A stretch of DNA of 64,000 bases from Paludibacter sp. GTDB taxonomy: Bacteria > Bacteroidota > Bacteroidia > Bacteroidales > Paludibacteraceae. Positions 28,371-38,472 of the stretch are shown here, piece after piece (position 1 is the stretch's first letter; each line of letters begins with the position of its first letter). The DNA is taken from assembly GCA_030655595.1 (NCBI GenBank), contig JAUSNQ010000034.1:1-64000 (forward strand). Direction: 5' to 3'. The position numbers and the translations under genes were made by a program. The notes beneath the pieces are model-generated. The model was not told where the DNA came from and did no database searches. It worked only from the letters and a program-made list of their open reading frames with translations.

Positions 28371-30830
28371 GTGTTACTTTCAAAGATTGCACAGGTTCTT
28401 GGTTTTGATGGTGTCATCAAAACTGATAGAGAGATAGGTTGGTTACTGACTGACAGTAGGTCATTGTCTTTTCCCACTGAAAGTTTGTTTTTTGCTTTGG
28501 TAAGTTCACGTAACAATGGACATCAATATATTGAAGAACTGTACAATCAAGGTGTTCAGTGTTTTGTTGTCAGCGAAATAAGACCAGCTTATGAGGTGAT
28601 GCATGATGCTGTTTTTTTGCTTGTTGATGATTCTTTGCGAGCTTTGCAGCAGGTTACAGCATTCCACCGCCAACAATTCCAAATACCAGTCATTGGTATC
28701 ACGGGCAGCAATGGCAAGACCATTGTGAAAGAGTGGTTGTTTCAGTTGTTACACGATGATTTTAAAATTGTTCGTTCGCCAAGAAGTTACAATTCTCAAA
28801 TCGGTGTGCCGCTGTCGGTTTGGCAGCTGAAAGCAGATACTCAGGTTGGCATTTTTGAGGCAGGTATTTCTCAACCCAATGAGATGGCTTATTTATCGAC
28901 GATTATTAATCCAACTATTGGAATATTTACCAATATCGGTGATGCGCATCAGGAATTTTTCGGGAGTAGGGAACAAAAAATTCGGGAGAAACTCTTATTG
29001 TTTAAGGCATGTGAATATGTGATTTGCTGCTCAGACCAAACACTGGTTTATGAAGCAATTAGAAATGCAGGATTAAAAGCGAAGTTGTTACACTGGGGAA
29101 AATCAGAGCACGCATGGATACGACTAACAGGGCTATCCAAAAAAATAAATCAAACAGAAATCACTGTCTGTGTGCAAAACGTAAATCATACCTTTTGCAT
29201 CCCTTTTACAGATGATGCATCGATTGAAAATGTTATGCACTGCATTACACTCATGCATCATTGGAATTATTCGTGGGATGACATCAAACTTCGTGTAGCC
29301 CGGTTAGAAAGTGTTGCGATGCGATTGGAGGTCAAGCAGGGTTTGCATGATTGTTTAATTATCAACGACAGCTACAACTCCGATTTGAATTCTTTAGGTA
29401 TTGCACTTGATTTTCTGATCCAACAAGCTGCATCAAAGAATCTTTCAAAAACCATCATCCTTTCTGATATCTTACAGAGTGGTTTTCAGCCACAAGTGCT
29501 TTATCAAAAGGTGGCACAACTCGTTTATGCTAAGAAAATCAATAAAATAATCGGTATAGGAGAAGATATTGCCAAGTATCAACAGTTTTATACTGATATT
29601 GAACATCATTTTTTTAATTCAACAGCAGATTTTTTAAAATCTCAGCAATTGGCTGGTTTACATCAGGAAGCTATTTTATTGAAAGGATCCAGAAAATTTG
29701 AATTTGAGTTGATTTCTCAGAAACTGGAGCTGATAGCACACGAAACCATCCTGGAGGTAAACTTAAATAATTTGATAGAGAATTTGAATTATTTCAGATC
29801 GAAACTCCGACCGGAAACAAAAGTCATGTGCATGGTCAAGGCTTTTGCTTATGGAAGCGGTTCTATGGAGATTGCCAAGACTTTGCAGCATCATCGTGCC
29901 GATTATCTGGCGGTTGCAGTTGCCGATGAGGGTGTGGAGTTGAGACAATCAGGCATCAGAATTCCGATTGCTGTGATGAATCCCGAAAAAAGTGCTTTTT
30001 CTTTGCTTTTTGAATATAATCTGGAGCCGGAAATATACAGTTTTAAATTGTTAGCTGATTTTATTGAGGCTGCCGGCAGACTTGCAATTACCGAATACCC
30101 GATTCATATCAAGATTGATTCAGGGATGCACCGATTAGGTTTTGAGCCAGATGAAATTGATAAGTTGATTGATATTTTGAAGAATCAGAATCAGCTCAAA
30201 GTCCGTTCGGTTTTTTCGCATCTGGCTGCAGCCGACGCAACAAATTTGGATGATTTTACCAATCAACAGGTGGCGATTTATAGTGCCTGTGCTGATAAAT
30301 TCTCGCGAGTATTTGAACATAAAATTCTGAAACATATCCTGAACTCTGCTGGAACTGAGCGTTTTCCTGAATATCAATTTGATATGGTCAGACTCGGAAT
30401 CGGACATTATGGCGTATCTGCACTGCCAAACGTACACCTTAAACAGGTTTGTGTACTGAAAACAATTGTGTTGCAAATCAAAAATGTGAAAGCAGGTGAA
30501 ACGGTAGGATACAACAGAAATGGAATTGTTGATACGGATAAGCATATTGCTGTTTTGCCAGTTGGGTATGCTGATGGCTTCAGCCGTAAACTCGGCAATG
30601 GAGTGGGAGAGGTTGTGATTCATGGTAAACGTGCTCCAGTCTTCGGGAATGTTTCGATGGATCTGATTGCTGTGGACGTTACCGGAATGCAGGTGCAGGA
30701 AGGTGATGTGGTAGAAGTTTTTGGAGACACGATAACCATCTCCGAACTGGCTTTAAAATTAAATACGATTCCTTACGAGATATTAACTGGAATCTCCCGC
30801 AGGGTAAAAAGACTTTACTTTCAAGAATAA
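28371..30830 (+). CDS. murF-alr: Bifunctional MurF ligase / alanine racemase
   Basis: This 819-residue fusion is typical of Bacteroidota. The N-terminal half (about 1-455) is UDP-MurNAc-tripeptide:D-Ala-D-Ala ligase with ATP loop GITGSNGKT (about 111-119). The C-terminal half (about 460-819) is a PLP alanine racemase with lysine in MCMVKAFAYGSGS and the VLPVGYADGFSRKL and GNVSMDLIAVD motifs. It thus makes D-Ala and uses D-Ala-D-Ala in peptidoglycan precursor synthesis. The start codon is GTG at 28371, 12 bases after sufE; no better ATG is near. Confidence 0.95.
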   Translation: MLLSKIAQVLGFDGVIKTDREIGWLLTDSRSLSFPTESLFFALVSSRNNGHQYIEELYNQGVQCFVVSEIRPAYEVMHDAVFLLVDDSLRALQQVTAFHRQQFQIPVIGITGSNGKTIVKEWLFQLLHDDFKIVRSPRSYNSQIGVPLSVWQLKADTQVGIFEAGISQPNEMAYLSTIINPTIGIFTNIGDAHQEFFGSREQKIREKLLLFKACEYVICCSDQTLVYEAIRNAGLKAKLLHWGKSEHAWIRLTGLSKKINQTEITVCVQNVNHTFCIPFTDDASIENVMHCITLMHHWNYSWDDIKLRVARLESVAMRLEVKQGLHDCLIINDSYNSDLNSLGIALDFLIQQAASKNLSKTIILSDILQSGFQPQVLYQKVAQLVYAKKINKIIGIGEDIAKYQQFYTDIEHHFFNSTADFLKSQQLAGLHQEAILLKGSRKFEFELISQKLELIAHETILEVNLNNLIENLNYFRSKLRPETKVMCMVKAFAYGSGSMEIAKTLQHHRADYLAVAVADEGVELRQSGIRIPIAVMNPEKSAFSLLFEYNLEPEIYSFKLLADFIEAAGRLAITEYPIHIKIDSGMHRLGFEPDEIDKLIDILKNQNQLKVRSVFSHLAAADATNLDDFTNQQVAIYSACADKFSRVFEHKILKHILNSAGTERFPEYQFDMVRLGIGHYGVSALPNVHLKQVCVLKTIVLQIKNVKAGETVGYNRNGIVDTDKHIAVLPVGYADGFSRKLGNGVGEVVIHGKRAPVFGNVSMDLIAVDVTGMQVQEGDVVEVFGDTITISELALKLNTIPYEILTGISRRVKRLYFQE

Positions 30831-30859
30831 AATCGAATATTTGCTATTGTTAGAAAGAA

Positions 30860-31543
30860 ATGATAACCGCCCTGATTCATAATAATGCTACAGCATCTGT
30901 TATCATCGACAGTGCACGTAGATTGGCAGATAAGTTGGATAAGGAATTTGATGTCTTGGTTTTGGGAGAAACCGCAGATTTGGCAACACTCTCTCAAACT
31001 TGCGAATCAAAGGAAATATCTTTCCTGTTTATCCAGTTGACAAGTAACCGAAGCCGAGACATTAAAAAGTATTTGCATGCTTGTCGGGATTTACGCATTC
31101 CCTATTTGTTCTTTAAAGATGCTTTTTCTGCTTTGCAGCTGGAAAACGTGCTGGTTCCTGTGAATTTTTTGATTGAAGAAATTGAGAAAGCGCAGTTTGC
31201 CGCAGCGTTCGGGCGGTTTTGCAATGCGCACATCAATTTGCTGCAAGCCAATGATTATGGATCGAAAGCAGCAACAAACGCAGCTAAAATCACATCAGTT
31301 TTTGAAAAATTCGGGTTTAAATACTCAATCTTAAAAGGTCAAAAAGACAGTTTTAAAATTGAGTATGAGGCGCTTCAATATGCAGAGCACCAACATTGCG
31401 GATTGATTATCATCAGTTCGTCCCGCGAATACGGACTAGATGATGTCATTTTCGGTCCAAAAGAATTGCATTTGATTAAGAAAACAACCGTTCCCCTTAT
31501 GCTAATCAATCCGCGTGGTGATTTGTATGTCTTGTGTGATTGA
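30860..31543 (+). CDS. Universal stress protein-like protein
   Basis: The 227-residue protein resembles the divergent UspA-fold proteins of Bacteroidota, with one degenerate N-terminal half (1-100) and a second half ending in HQHCGLIIISSSREYGLDDVIFGPKE-type sequence, where Usp proteins carry the G-x2-G-x9-G(S/T) nucleotide site. That site is not clear here, so nucleotide binding is doubtful. It follows murF-alr by 29 bases and converges on the phosphosugar mutase with a 3-base gap. The role is unknown. Confidence 0.6.
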   Translation: MITALIHNNATASVIIDSARRLADKLDKEFDVLVLGETADLATLSQTCESKEISFLFIQLTSNRSRDIKKYLHACRDLRIPYLFFKDAFSALQLENVLVPVNFLIEEIEKAQFAAAFGRFCNAHINLLQANDYGSKAATNAAKITSVFEKFGFKYSILKGQKDSFKIEYEALQYAEHQHCGLIIISSSREYGLDDVIFGPKELHLIKKTTVPLMLINPRGDLYVLCD

Positions 31544-31546
31544 TGA

Positions 31547-33295
31547 TCAAACCCCCAATGATGCCCTTGCGGCTTCAATTTTTACATTTGCAGCAGCATC
31601 TGCCGTTTTATAATCAGCACGCGTTTTCATTACACCACGAACTTCAATATAAAATTTAATTTTCGGCTCTGTACCGGAAGGACGAACGGATATCTTTGTT
31701 CCATCTTTCGTAAAGTACTGAAGCACATTCGATGTTGCAGGCATATCCAGATCAATAACTTCACCGGTTTGGGTGTTGGTTTGTTTGAGTGTTTTATAAT
31801 CTTTGATGATCAGAATTTCAGACCCTGCCAGTTCTTTAGGTGGATTAGTTCGGAAATCACCCATAATTTTTAAGATTTCTTCCGCTCCTGTCTTCCCTTT
31901 TCTGACTACCGAAATGCCCTTTTCCTTTCCAAAACCATATTCTAAGTAAATATCCAATAACAACTCAAAAAGTGTTTTGCCATTATCTTTAGCCCAGGCT
32001 GCAATTTCGGCCATCAATGCACAGGATGAAACGGCATCTTTATCGCGGACAAAAGTTTCAGGCAGGAAGCCGTAGCTTTCTTCACCTCCGCCGATATATT
32101 CTTTGATGCCTTCGTTTTCTCGGATTACTGCAGCGATCCATTTGAAGCCGGTGAAACAATCGAAACATTCCACTTGGTTGTGATCGGCAATTTGTTTGAT
32201 GATTTCAGTGGTTACAATTGTTTTTACCACATACTCTTTGCCTTTCAATTTGCCCAGTTCTTTCCACCGACGAATCAGGTAATAGATGAAAATTAATGCT
32301 GTCTGATTGCCATTCACCAAAATCCACTCATTTTGATCATCCTTGATAGCCATTCCCATGCGATCACCGTCGGGGTCGGTAGCCATAACCAGATCTGCAT
32401 CAGTTTCGATGGCTTTTTTGATTGCCATATCCAATGCCGCCGGTTCTTCAGGATTTGGAGAATAAACGGTAGGAAAGTCACCACTCACAACATCTTGTTC
32501 GGGAACATTGATGATGTTGGTAAAACCATAAGCTTTTAATGCCCGGGGAACTAATTTTACTGCGGTTCCGTGTATAGGTGTAAAGACAATTTTCATGTCT
32601 TTGTTTCTTTTGATTGATTCCGGAGAAAGTGATATGGTTTTGATTGCATCAATAAAGAGTTGATCAATTTCTTCCCCGATGCTTTCGATTAAATCAGGAT
32701 TGCCTTTGAATTTTATTTCGCTGACATCCGAAATTTTCATCACCTCGTTGATTACTTGCTCATCATGAGGAGCAATCATTTGTGCTCCATCGTCCCAATA
32801 AGCTTTGTACCCATTATATTCTTTTGGATTATGCGATGCAGTCAGGATAATGCCACTCTGACATCCAAAATGCCGAATGGCAAAGGAAATTTCAGGCGTC
32901 GGTCGCAAATCCTCAAAGAGATAAACTTTGATGCCATTAGCCGAGAAGATGTCAGCCGACACTTCGGCATACAACCGGCTGTTATTGCGGCAGTCGTGTC
33001 CGATAACCACAGCAATCTGAGGGATATTGGCAAACTGTGATTTCAAGTAATTACTTAAACCCTGTGTTGCTGCACCTACTGTATAAATATTAACCCGATT
33101 AGTCCCTGCTCCCATGATGCCACGTAAACCACCGGTTCCAAATTCTAAGGTGCGATAAAATGAGTCTATCAATTCCGTTTTGTCTGATGAATCTATCATG
33201 CGACGAACAGCTTCCTTCGTTTCGTCATTATAGTCGCCATCAATCCATGTTTGGGCTTTGGCCAACACTTCATTTAATAATGCATTATTTTCCAT
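31547..33295 (-). CDS. Phospho-sugar mutase (phosphoglucomutase/phosphomannomutase family)
   Basis: The 582-residue alpha-D-phosphohexomutase interconverts hexose 1- and 6-phosphates. Motifs are the phosphoserine loop ILTASHNPKEYNGYK (about residues 141-155), the metal loop DPDGDRMG (about 304-311), the sugar loop GGGEESYG (about 402-409) and the phosphate loop RPSGTEPKIKFY near 542. Length is nearer to the PGM2-like branch than to ManB. It could feed sugar nucleotides to the polysaccharide locus. A minus-strand TACTTTTG (33377 to 33370) is a probable -7 element. Confidence 0.92.
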   Translation of the reverse strand: MENNALLNEVLAKAQTWIDGDYNDETKEAVRRMIDSSDKTELIDSFYRTLEFGTGGLRGIMGAGTNRVNIYTVGAATQGLSNYLKSQFANIPQIAVVIGHDCRNNSRLYAEVSADIFSANGIKVYLFEDLRPTPEISFAIRHFGCQSGIILTASHNPKEYNGYKAYWDDGAQMIAPHDEQVINEVMKISDVSEIKFKGNPDLIESIGEEIDQLFIDAIKTISLSPESIKRNKDMKIVFTPIHGTAVKLVPRALKAYGFTNIINVPEQDVVSGDFPTVYSPNPEEPAALDMAIKKAIETDADLVMATDPDGDRMGMAIKDDQNEWILVNGNQTALIFIYYLIRRWKELGKLKGKEYVVKTIVTTEIIKQIADHNQVECFDCFTGFKWIAAVIRENEGIKEYIGGGEESYGFLPETFVRDKDAVSSCALMAEIAAWAKDNGKTLFELLLDIYLEYGFGKEKGISVVRKGKTGAEEILKIMGDFRTNPPKELAGSEILIIKDYKTLKQTNTQTGEVIDLDMPATSNVLQYFTKDGTKISVRPSGTEPKIKFYIEVRGVMKTRADYKTADAAANVKIEAARASLGV

Positions 33296-33492
33296 AAAAA
33301 ATCAGAATATGTAAATATTTGTATGAGGTGAAAATAGCTTGTAAGTTTTCGATTAATTACATTGAGACACAAAAGTACAAAAAATATGGGTTTTATTCCT
33401 GACAAAATAGCAGAAAAGATTAAAAAAAACTTATGGGTATTAATTTTGTTATACTTGCGAATGAATTATTAAACTTTACAACATTTTTTCTT

Positions 33493-33500
33493 TACTTTTG
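33493..33500 (+). promoter_or_regulatory. Predicted clpC promoter -7 element
   Basis: TACTTTTG fits the Bacteroidota -7 form, 27 bases before the chosen clpC start. An alternative TTG start at 33498 would overlap this element and is unlikely. I see no sure -33. Confidence 0.5.
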
Positions 33501-33527
33501 TTTGGAAAAATACAACTCAAAAAATAT

Positions 33528-36053
33528 ATGACAGTCAATTACTCAGAACAGCTACACCATGTTTTGCAATACAGCAAGCAAGAAGCCGAAAGATTGGGGA
33601 ATAACTATATAGGTCCCGAGCACTTGTTGCTCGGACTTCTTCGCAATGGAAAAGGCAAAGCAATTGAAATACTCAATAACCTACACGTGAATTTATTGAA
33701 AATTAAGCAAACGATTGAAAGTCAGATTCGTACTGACAAAGAACCGCTTGGTGATGATATCCCGGTACTCAAAAGTACAGAACGCATCAAAAAACTCATG
33801 GAATTAGAAAGCAGGTTGTTTGATACGGTTATGGCAGATACTGAACATTTGTTGTTAGCCATTTTAAAAGAAAAAAACAACCTTGCTGTTGAAGTTTTAA
33901 ATGACGAACGCCTCACTTACGATCAGGTCAAATCATATCTGGAAGCTCCTAAAGTAGAAGGTCCGGAGATGGGTGCTGGTTTTCACGATGAGGATGAGGA
34001 TGATGATCCTCGCTCTCAACAGAAAGCTCCGACTGCAGCAGGTGGTTCAAAACATTCAGATACACCGGCTTTGGATACCTTTGGATCTGATATTACTAAA
34101 GCAGCGTTGGAAGACCGTCTAGACCCGATTGTCGGCAGGGAACGTGAAATTGAAAGATTGGCACAGATTTTAAGTCGTAGGAAGAAAAATAATCCTGTCC
34201 TAATTGGTGATCCGGGTGTCGGAAAATCTGCCATTGTCGAGGGCTTGGCCCTCCGAATAATTCAAAGACGGGTTTCGAGGGTGTTATTCGATAAAAGGGT
34301 GATTTCCTTGGATATGGCATCTATTGTTGCAGGAACAAAATACCGCGGACAGTTTGAGGAACGCATCAAAGCAATCTTGAATGAATTGCAGAAAAATACG
34401 AATATCATTTTATTTATTGATGAAATTCACACGATTGTTGGAGCTGGAGGTGCGCCGGGTTCCTTAGATGCAGCGAATATGTTGAAACCTGCTTTGGCAA
34501 GAGGCGAAATACAATGCGTCGGTGCCACGACTTTAGATGAGTACCGCCAGAGTATTGAAAAAGATGGTGCTTTGGAACGCAGATTTCAGAAAGTAATGGT
34601 TGATCCGACTACGCCGGATGAAACTTTGCAAATCCTTGAAAATATTAAAGATCGTTATGAATATCACCACAATGTGAGGTACACGCCGGATGCTATAAAA
34701 GCCTGTGTCAGACTAACCGAGCGTTATATTACAGACAGGTGTTTTCCTGATAAAGCCATTGATGCATTGGATGAATCCGGATCTCGTGTTCACATTGGTT
34801 CTGTTTCGGTTCCGGTTGAGATTGAAGAGCTGGAAAAGAAAATAGAAGAACTGAAAAAGGAAAAGATGAAGGTGCTCGGCGAACAGAAATATGAACTCGC
34901 CGGTCCGATTCGTGATCGGGAAAAGCAATGTCAATATCAACTCGAAGATGCCATCAGAAGGTGGGAGAAAGAGTCGCAGTTGAATCCCGAAACAGTTGAT
35001 GAAGAGCAGGTTGCAGAAGTTGTTGCCATGATGTCGGGGATTCCTGTACAAAGAATTGCGCAAGCTGAAGGCTTGAAACTTCGTCAGATGAAAGAAGATT
35101 TGATGCGCAAGATAATTGGACAAGATGAGGCCGTGAATAAGATTGTTAAAGCCATCCAGCGAAATAGGATCGGATTGAAAGATCCAAGCAAGCCCATCGG
35201 TTCGTTTATTTTCTTGGGGCCTACCGGTGTCGGCAAAACTCATTTGGCCAAAATTCTTTCTGAATTCATGTTCGACAGTCAGGATGCTCTGATTCGCATG
35301 GATATGAGTGAGTACATGGAGAAATTCTCTGTATCAAGATTGATTGGTGCTCCTCCGGGATATGTGGGTTATGAAGAAGGCGGTCAGCTCACCGAAAGAG
35401 TTCGCCGGAAACCATACTCAATTGTTTTGTTGGATGAAATTGAAAAAGCGCATCCGGACGTGTTTAATATCTTGCTCCAAATCATGGATGAAGGTCGTTT
35501 GACCGATAGCCTTGGCAGGAGAATTGACTTCAAGAATACCATCATCATCATGACTTCCAATGTTGGAACCAGGCAGTTGAAAGATTTCGGAAAAGGCGTG
35601 GGTTTTAACACATCGTCTGATAATGAGATGGATTCGGAATTTTCAAGAGGAGTGATTCAAAAAGCTTTGAACAGAACTTTTTCACCTGAATTTTTAAACA
35701 GAGTAGATGAAATTGTGATGTTTGACCAATTGAATAAAGACACCATCAAGTTAATTATCGATTTGGAATTAAAGGGCTTGTTCAGTCGCGTTACCAGCAT
35801 GGGTTATATTATTGAGTTAACCGCTGAAGCAAAAGAATTTATAGCCGAACGTGGTTACGATGTGCAATTTGGTGCCCGTCCTTTGAAAAGAGCTATACAA
35901 CGCTATCTGGAAGATGAATTAGCTGATGTTGTATTAGCCGGAGAAGTGCAGGAAGGCGATACCATTTTGATGGAAATGAATGAATTGAAAGATGGTGTAA
36001 AAGCAGTTGTTCAAAAGAAAATGGTTGAAGATACGCCTCAGGTTAATATTTAA
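33528..36053 (+). CDS. clpC: ATP-dependent Clp protease ATP-binding subunit ClpC
   Basis: The 841-residue Hsp100 unfoldase feeds substrates to ClpP. It has tandem Clp-N repeats (about 1-145), an acidic linker (about 150-185, DEDEDDDP), a first AAA domain with Walker [10 protein letters not shown] (about 228-236), a UVR-like coiled middle region (about 430-480) and a second AAA domain with [10 protein letters not shown] (about 570-579) and the C-terminal D2-small domain. The ATG at 33528 gives the usual [14 protein letters not shown] start. It converges on maf with a 4-base overlap of stop codons. Confidence 0.96.
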   Translation: MTVNYSEQLHHVLQYSKQEAERLGNNYIGPEHLLLGLLRNGKGKAIEILNNLHVNLLKIKQTIESQIRTDKEPLGDDIPVLKSTERIKKLMELESRLFDTVMADTEHLLLAILKEKNNLAVEVLNDERLTYDQVKSYLEAPKVEGPEMGAGFHDEDEDDDPRSQQKAPTAAGGSKHSDTPALDTFGSDITKAALEDRLDPIVGREREIERLAQILSRRKKNNPVLIGDPGVGKSAIVEGLALRIIQRRVSRVLFDKRVISLDMASIVAGTKYRGQFEERIKAILNELQKNTNIILFIDEIHTIVGAGGAPGSLDAANMLKPALARGEIQCVGATTLDEYRQSIEKDGALERRFQKVMVDPTTPDETLQILENIKDRYEYHHNVRYTPDAIKACVRLTERYITDRCFPDKAIDALDESGSRVHIGSVSVPVEIEELEKKIEELKKEKMKVLGEQKYELAGPIRDREKQCQYQLEDAIRRWEKESQLNPETVDEEQVAEVVAMMSGIPVQRIAQAEGLKLRQMKEDLMRKIIGQDEAVNKIVKAIQRNRIGLKDPSKPIGSFIFLGPTGVGKTHLAKILSEFMFDSQDALIRMDMSEYMEKFSVSRLIGAPPGYVGYEEGGQLTERVRRKPYSIVLLDEIEKAHPDVFNILLQIMDEGRLTDSLGRRIDFKNTIIIMTSNVGTRQLKDFGKGVGFNTSSDNEMDSEFSRGVIQKALNRTFSPEFLNRVDEIVMFDQLNKDTIKLIIDLELKGLFSRVTSMGYIIELTAEAKEFIAERGYDVQFGARPLKRAIQRYLEDELADVVLAGEVQEGDTILMEMNELKDGVKAVVQKKMVEDTPQVNI

Positions 36054-36631
36054 ATCCAGCGTTTCAATTCGTTATACAAGCGTTGTATAGGCAATCCCAT
36101 CACATTGAAATACGAACCGGAAATTTGTTCAACCGCAATAAACCCGATCCATTCCTGAACACCATACGAGCCGGCTTTATCATAAGGAGCGTAATTGTCA
36201 AGATAATACGCAATTTCAGCCTCGTTTAGGTGAGCAAAACGAACTTCGGAAGTTGTATGGAATGTTCTGCGCCTGATTTGCGTGGTGATGCACACCCCTG
36301 TAATAACCTGATGTGTTTTTCCGGATAGGGTTTGCAGCATTTTCATTGCTTCTCCTTTATCTTTTGGTTTTCCAAGGACTTTACCTTCAAGTAAAACGAT
36401 GGTATCTGCGGTTATGACCATCATATCCTCAGTCATAATTTCTTTGAATGCATTTGATTTCTTTTCAGCTAAAAACATGGGAATCCCTACACCTGTCATG
36501 GAGTAAGGATAGCTTTCGTCAACATCCAAAGCCATGACCTCAAAAGGAATATTGATTCCCCGTAGCAGTTCTTGTCTTCTTGGAGATGCAGAACCGAGTA
36601 TGATTCTGTATTTATTTAGATTTTCTAACAT
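36050..36631 (-). CDS. maf: Maf-family nucleotide pyrophosphatase
   Basis: Maf proteins hydrolyse dTTP, UTP and modified nucleotides. The 193-residue protein has the start motif ILGSASPRRQELL (residues 11-23), the catalytic Asp region ITADTIVLLEGKVLGKP (about 73-89) and YDKAGSYGVQEW (about 153-164). It is the last gene of a three-gene minus-strand run (outer-membrane protein, UbiA-type enzyme, Maf) with gaps of 14 and 11 bases. Its stop overlaps that of clpC. Confidence 0.95.
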   Translation of the reverse strand: MLENLNKYRIILGSASPRRQELLRGINIPFEVMALDVDESYPYSMTGVGIPMFLAEKKSNAFKEIMTEDMMVITADTIVLLEGKVLGKPKDKGEAMKMLQTLSGKTHQVITGVCITTQIRRRTFHTTSEVRFAHLNEAEIAYYLDNYAPYDKAGSYGVQEWIGFIAVEQISGSYFNVMGLPIQRLYNELKRWI

Positions 36632-36642
36632 GAAATACTGAT

Positions 36643-37629
36643 TTACTGTATGATGAAGATATTGAATAAACTCAATCCAAATTCTTTGGCTAATAATAAA
36701 TAAATGACTGGTGCATACAAGATTCCAATAAGCATGATGAATTTTGTCAATCCTGATGCCTGGTGGTAATCATTTCTGTTTTTTGCCCGTAAAATGAGAT
36801 ACGACAATGCAACAAGTGGCAATGTAAGTCCAAAAATAATATACCTCAAAGTGAAAGTGCCCTCAAATGGAATGAAGAAATGATTTGTCATAAAAAGCAA
36901 GGTGATAGTCAGTAGAATCATTGCCCAGAGAACAATTTTTGTTTTGCGGGTTCCCCATACGATAGGCATAGTTCTGCATTCTAATTCCCGGTCGCCATAT
37001 TCATCTTCCAGATCTTTGATGATTTCTCGTATCCAGGTAAGCAATAAGGAAAAAATTGCAAACCCTCCCGTCCATGCATATATTTGAGCAGGTATTGGTG
37101 TCTCAAAAATCAAATTGCCAAATTTCTTTTGTAGGAAAGCCATTTCGGTTATTCCAATAATCAAAAATGACATACCCGCAATAACTGCCACCACCAGATT
37201 TCCAATAATTAATTGACGTTTGTAACTGGCAGAATAGAACCAAAGTAAGCCCGGACCGACAATAAAGAGAAATCCCAAGGTGAAACTTCTAACATACCAC
37301 GCAAGCAATAAACCCGATATTACTCCGAGAAAAGTCAGAATTTGATGGGTTAACATGGCGGTTTGTTTTGAAATGACTTTGCCAACTAACTGCTTATCCG
37401 GTTTGTTAATGGCATCAATCTTCATGTCGAAATAGTCGTTCAACACATAACCTCCTGCTACAATAAGGACAGAAGCTGCAATCAATAAATAAAGAGCAAG
37501 GGTTTCACTGAAAACATTAAATCCGTAAGTTTGTAGAAGAGGTGCAATCACAAATTGTCTAATCACATATTGCATGAATATGATTATGATTAAATTTTGA
37601 ACTCTCACCAACTTTAAATAATGCAACAT
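36643..37629 (-). CDS. UbiA-family prenyltransferase, geranylgeranylglycerol-phosphate geranylgeranyltransferase-like
   Basis: The 328-residue membrane protein has about eight to nine spans and the two Asp-rich motifs of UbiA enzymes: NDYFDMKIDAINKPDK (about 64-79) and DLEDEYGDRELECRT (about 204-218). The sequence pattern is that of the Bacteroidota branch usually named after the archaeal ether-lipid enzyme (DGGGP synthase). The actual prenyl acceptor in Bacteroidota is not settled; a quinone or a heptaprenylglycerol-type lipid are options. It sits between an outer-membrane protein gene and maf. Confidence 0.85.
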   Translation of the reverse strand: MLHYLKLVRVQNLIIIIFMQYVIRQFVIAPLLQTYGFNVFSETLALYLLIAASVLIVAGGYVLNDYFDMKIDAINKPDKQLVGKVISKQTAMLTHQILTFLGVISGLLLAWYVRSFTLGFLFIVGPGLLWFYSASYKRQLIIGNLVVAVIAGMSFLIIGITEMAFLQKKFGNLIFETPIPAQIYAWTGGFAIFSLLLTWIREIIKDLEDEYGDRELECRTMPIVWGTRKTKIVLWAMILLTITLLFMTNHFFIPFEGTFTLRYIIFGLTLPLVALSYLILRAKNRNDYHQASGLTKFIMLIGILYAPVIYLLLAKEFGLSLFNIFIIQ

Positions 37630-37643
37630 GTTGATTATCAGAA

Positions 37644-38393
37644 TTAAAATAATACCCCTACAGCAAACACCATATTTCCGGCGAGTATAATCGGTACCGG
37701 AGTCGAATTATATCTGCCAGAATCAGTATAACCTGTTTCTGAAGCCATATTCATCAACGAACTTTTATAATTTACTTCTGCAAAAAGTTGGTATTTTCTG
37801 TGCGTGTTGAATTTTGCCCCAAAACCTACAATGTAATTCAGTAAAAAAGGATTTGAAAGATTAGTAATTGAGGTAGTTACGTTTTCAAATTGAAGTGAAC
37901 TGGCCCTGTGAAATTCGTTAGCTGCTATGCGATAGCCGGCTGAAACTCCACCTTGCATGTAATAAATAGTTTGATTGATCAGAGAAGAGTTGATTCTTAA
38001 TAAAAGTGGTGCCTCAATGGCATAGTAATTCATCAAAAAATTATTGACGGTGGATGTGTTTTGCATAGATGCTCCATCAAACACATAACCTCCCGGCATG
38101 TAAAAATTAAGACCGGAAACGAGAGAGAAAAACTTGTCCCCATTGTACTCTGCAATAAAACCTATGCCACCTGTGATTGTCGCACCATCGGTCTGTAAAT
38201 CATCGTGGTTAACATCGAGCCAAGAGATGGCCGGACACAGGTTCAGTCCCAAAGAAAAATTGTTGGATTTAATCCTCTCTACCCGATTGTTTTGCCCATT
38301 TGTTGAAGCTGCAAAATCATTCGTGTTGTTGTTTTGACCAACAACAAGGGAAACAATCAAAATCAATAATAAAAATAAAATGTAATTACGCAT
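37644..38393 (-). CDS. Outer-membrane beta-barrel (PorT-like) protein
   Basis: The 249-residue protein has a signal peptide (MRNYILFLLLILIVSLVVGQ) followed by alternating strands typical of an eight-stranded barrel of the PorT/OMP_b-brl group, ending in a hydrophobic strand (ILAGNMVFAVGVLF) with terminal Phe. I took the ATG at 38393; a TTG at 38402 is in frame but adds only three residues. The gene faces away from the polysaccharide locus and shares interlocked promoters with it. Specific role unknown. Confidence 0.7.
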   Translation of the reverse strand: MRNYILFLLLILIVSLVVGQNNNTNDFAASTNGQNNRVERIKSNNFSLGLNLCPAISWLDVNHDDLQTDGATITGGIGFIAEYNGDKFFSLVSGLNFYMPGGYVFDGASMQNTSTVNNFLMNYYAIEAPLLLRINSSLINQTIYYMQGGVSAGYRIAANEFHRASSLQFENVTTSITNLSNPFLLNYIVGFGAKFNTHRKYQLFAEVNYKSSLMNMASETGYTDSGRYNSTPVPIILAGNMVFAVGVLF

Positions 38394-38411
38394 AAGATTC
38401 AATGTGTTGTT

Positions 38412-38449
38412 TTTGCAAAAGTAAAGTATTTTTCTTTATCTTTGCCAAA
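38412..38449. promoter_or_regulatory. Interlocked divergent promoters of the OMP gene run and the polysaccharide locus
   Basis: Plus strand: TTTG (38412-38415), 21 bases, TATCTTTG (38437-38444), 28 bases before the first exporter gene. Minus strand: TTTG (38449 to 38446), 22 bases, TACTTTTG (38423 to 38416), 22 bases before the outer-membrane protein start. Each promoter's -7 lies within the other's spacer, so both cannot be occupied at once. Only the sequence match is seen; mutual exclusion is inferred. Confidence 0.6.
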
Positions 38450-38472
38450 TCCAAATACTATTTCCTGAATTG

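Noticed and set aside
30135..30623. 162-codon reading frame antisense to alr
   Set aside because: Shadow of the racemase domain; composition is that of reverse-strand codons and no motif was seen.
31541..31549. Terminator between the convergent usp and phosphosugar mutase genes
   Set aside because: The stop codons are only 3 bases apart and no stem with a T run is present.
34713..35243. 176-codon reading frame antisense to clpC
   Set aside because: It is a shadow of the clpC coding sequence, with no promoter or recognisable domain.
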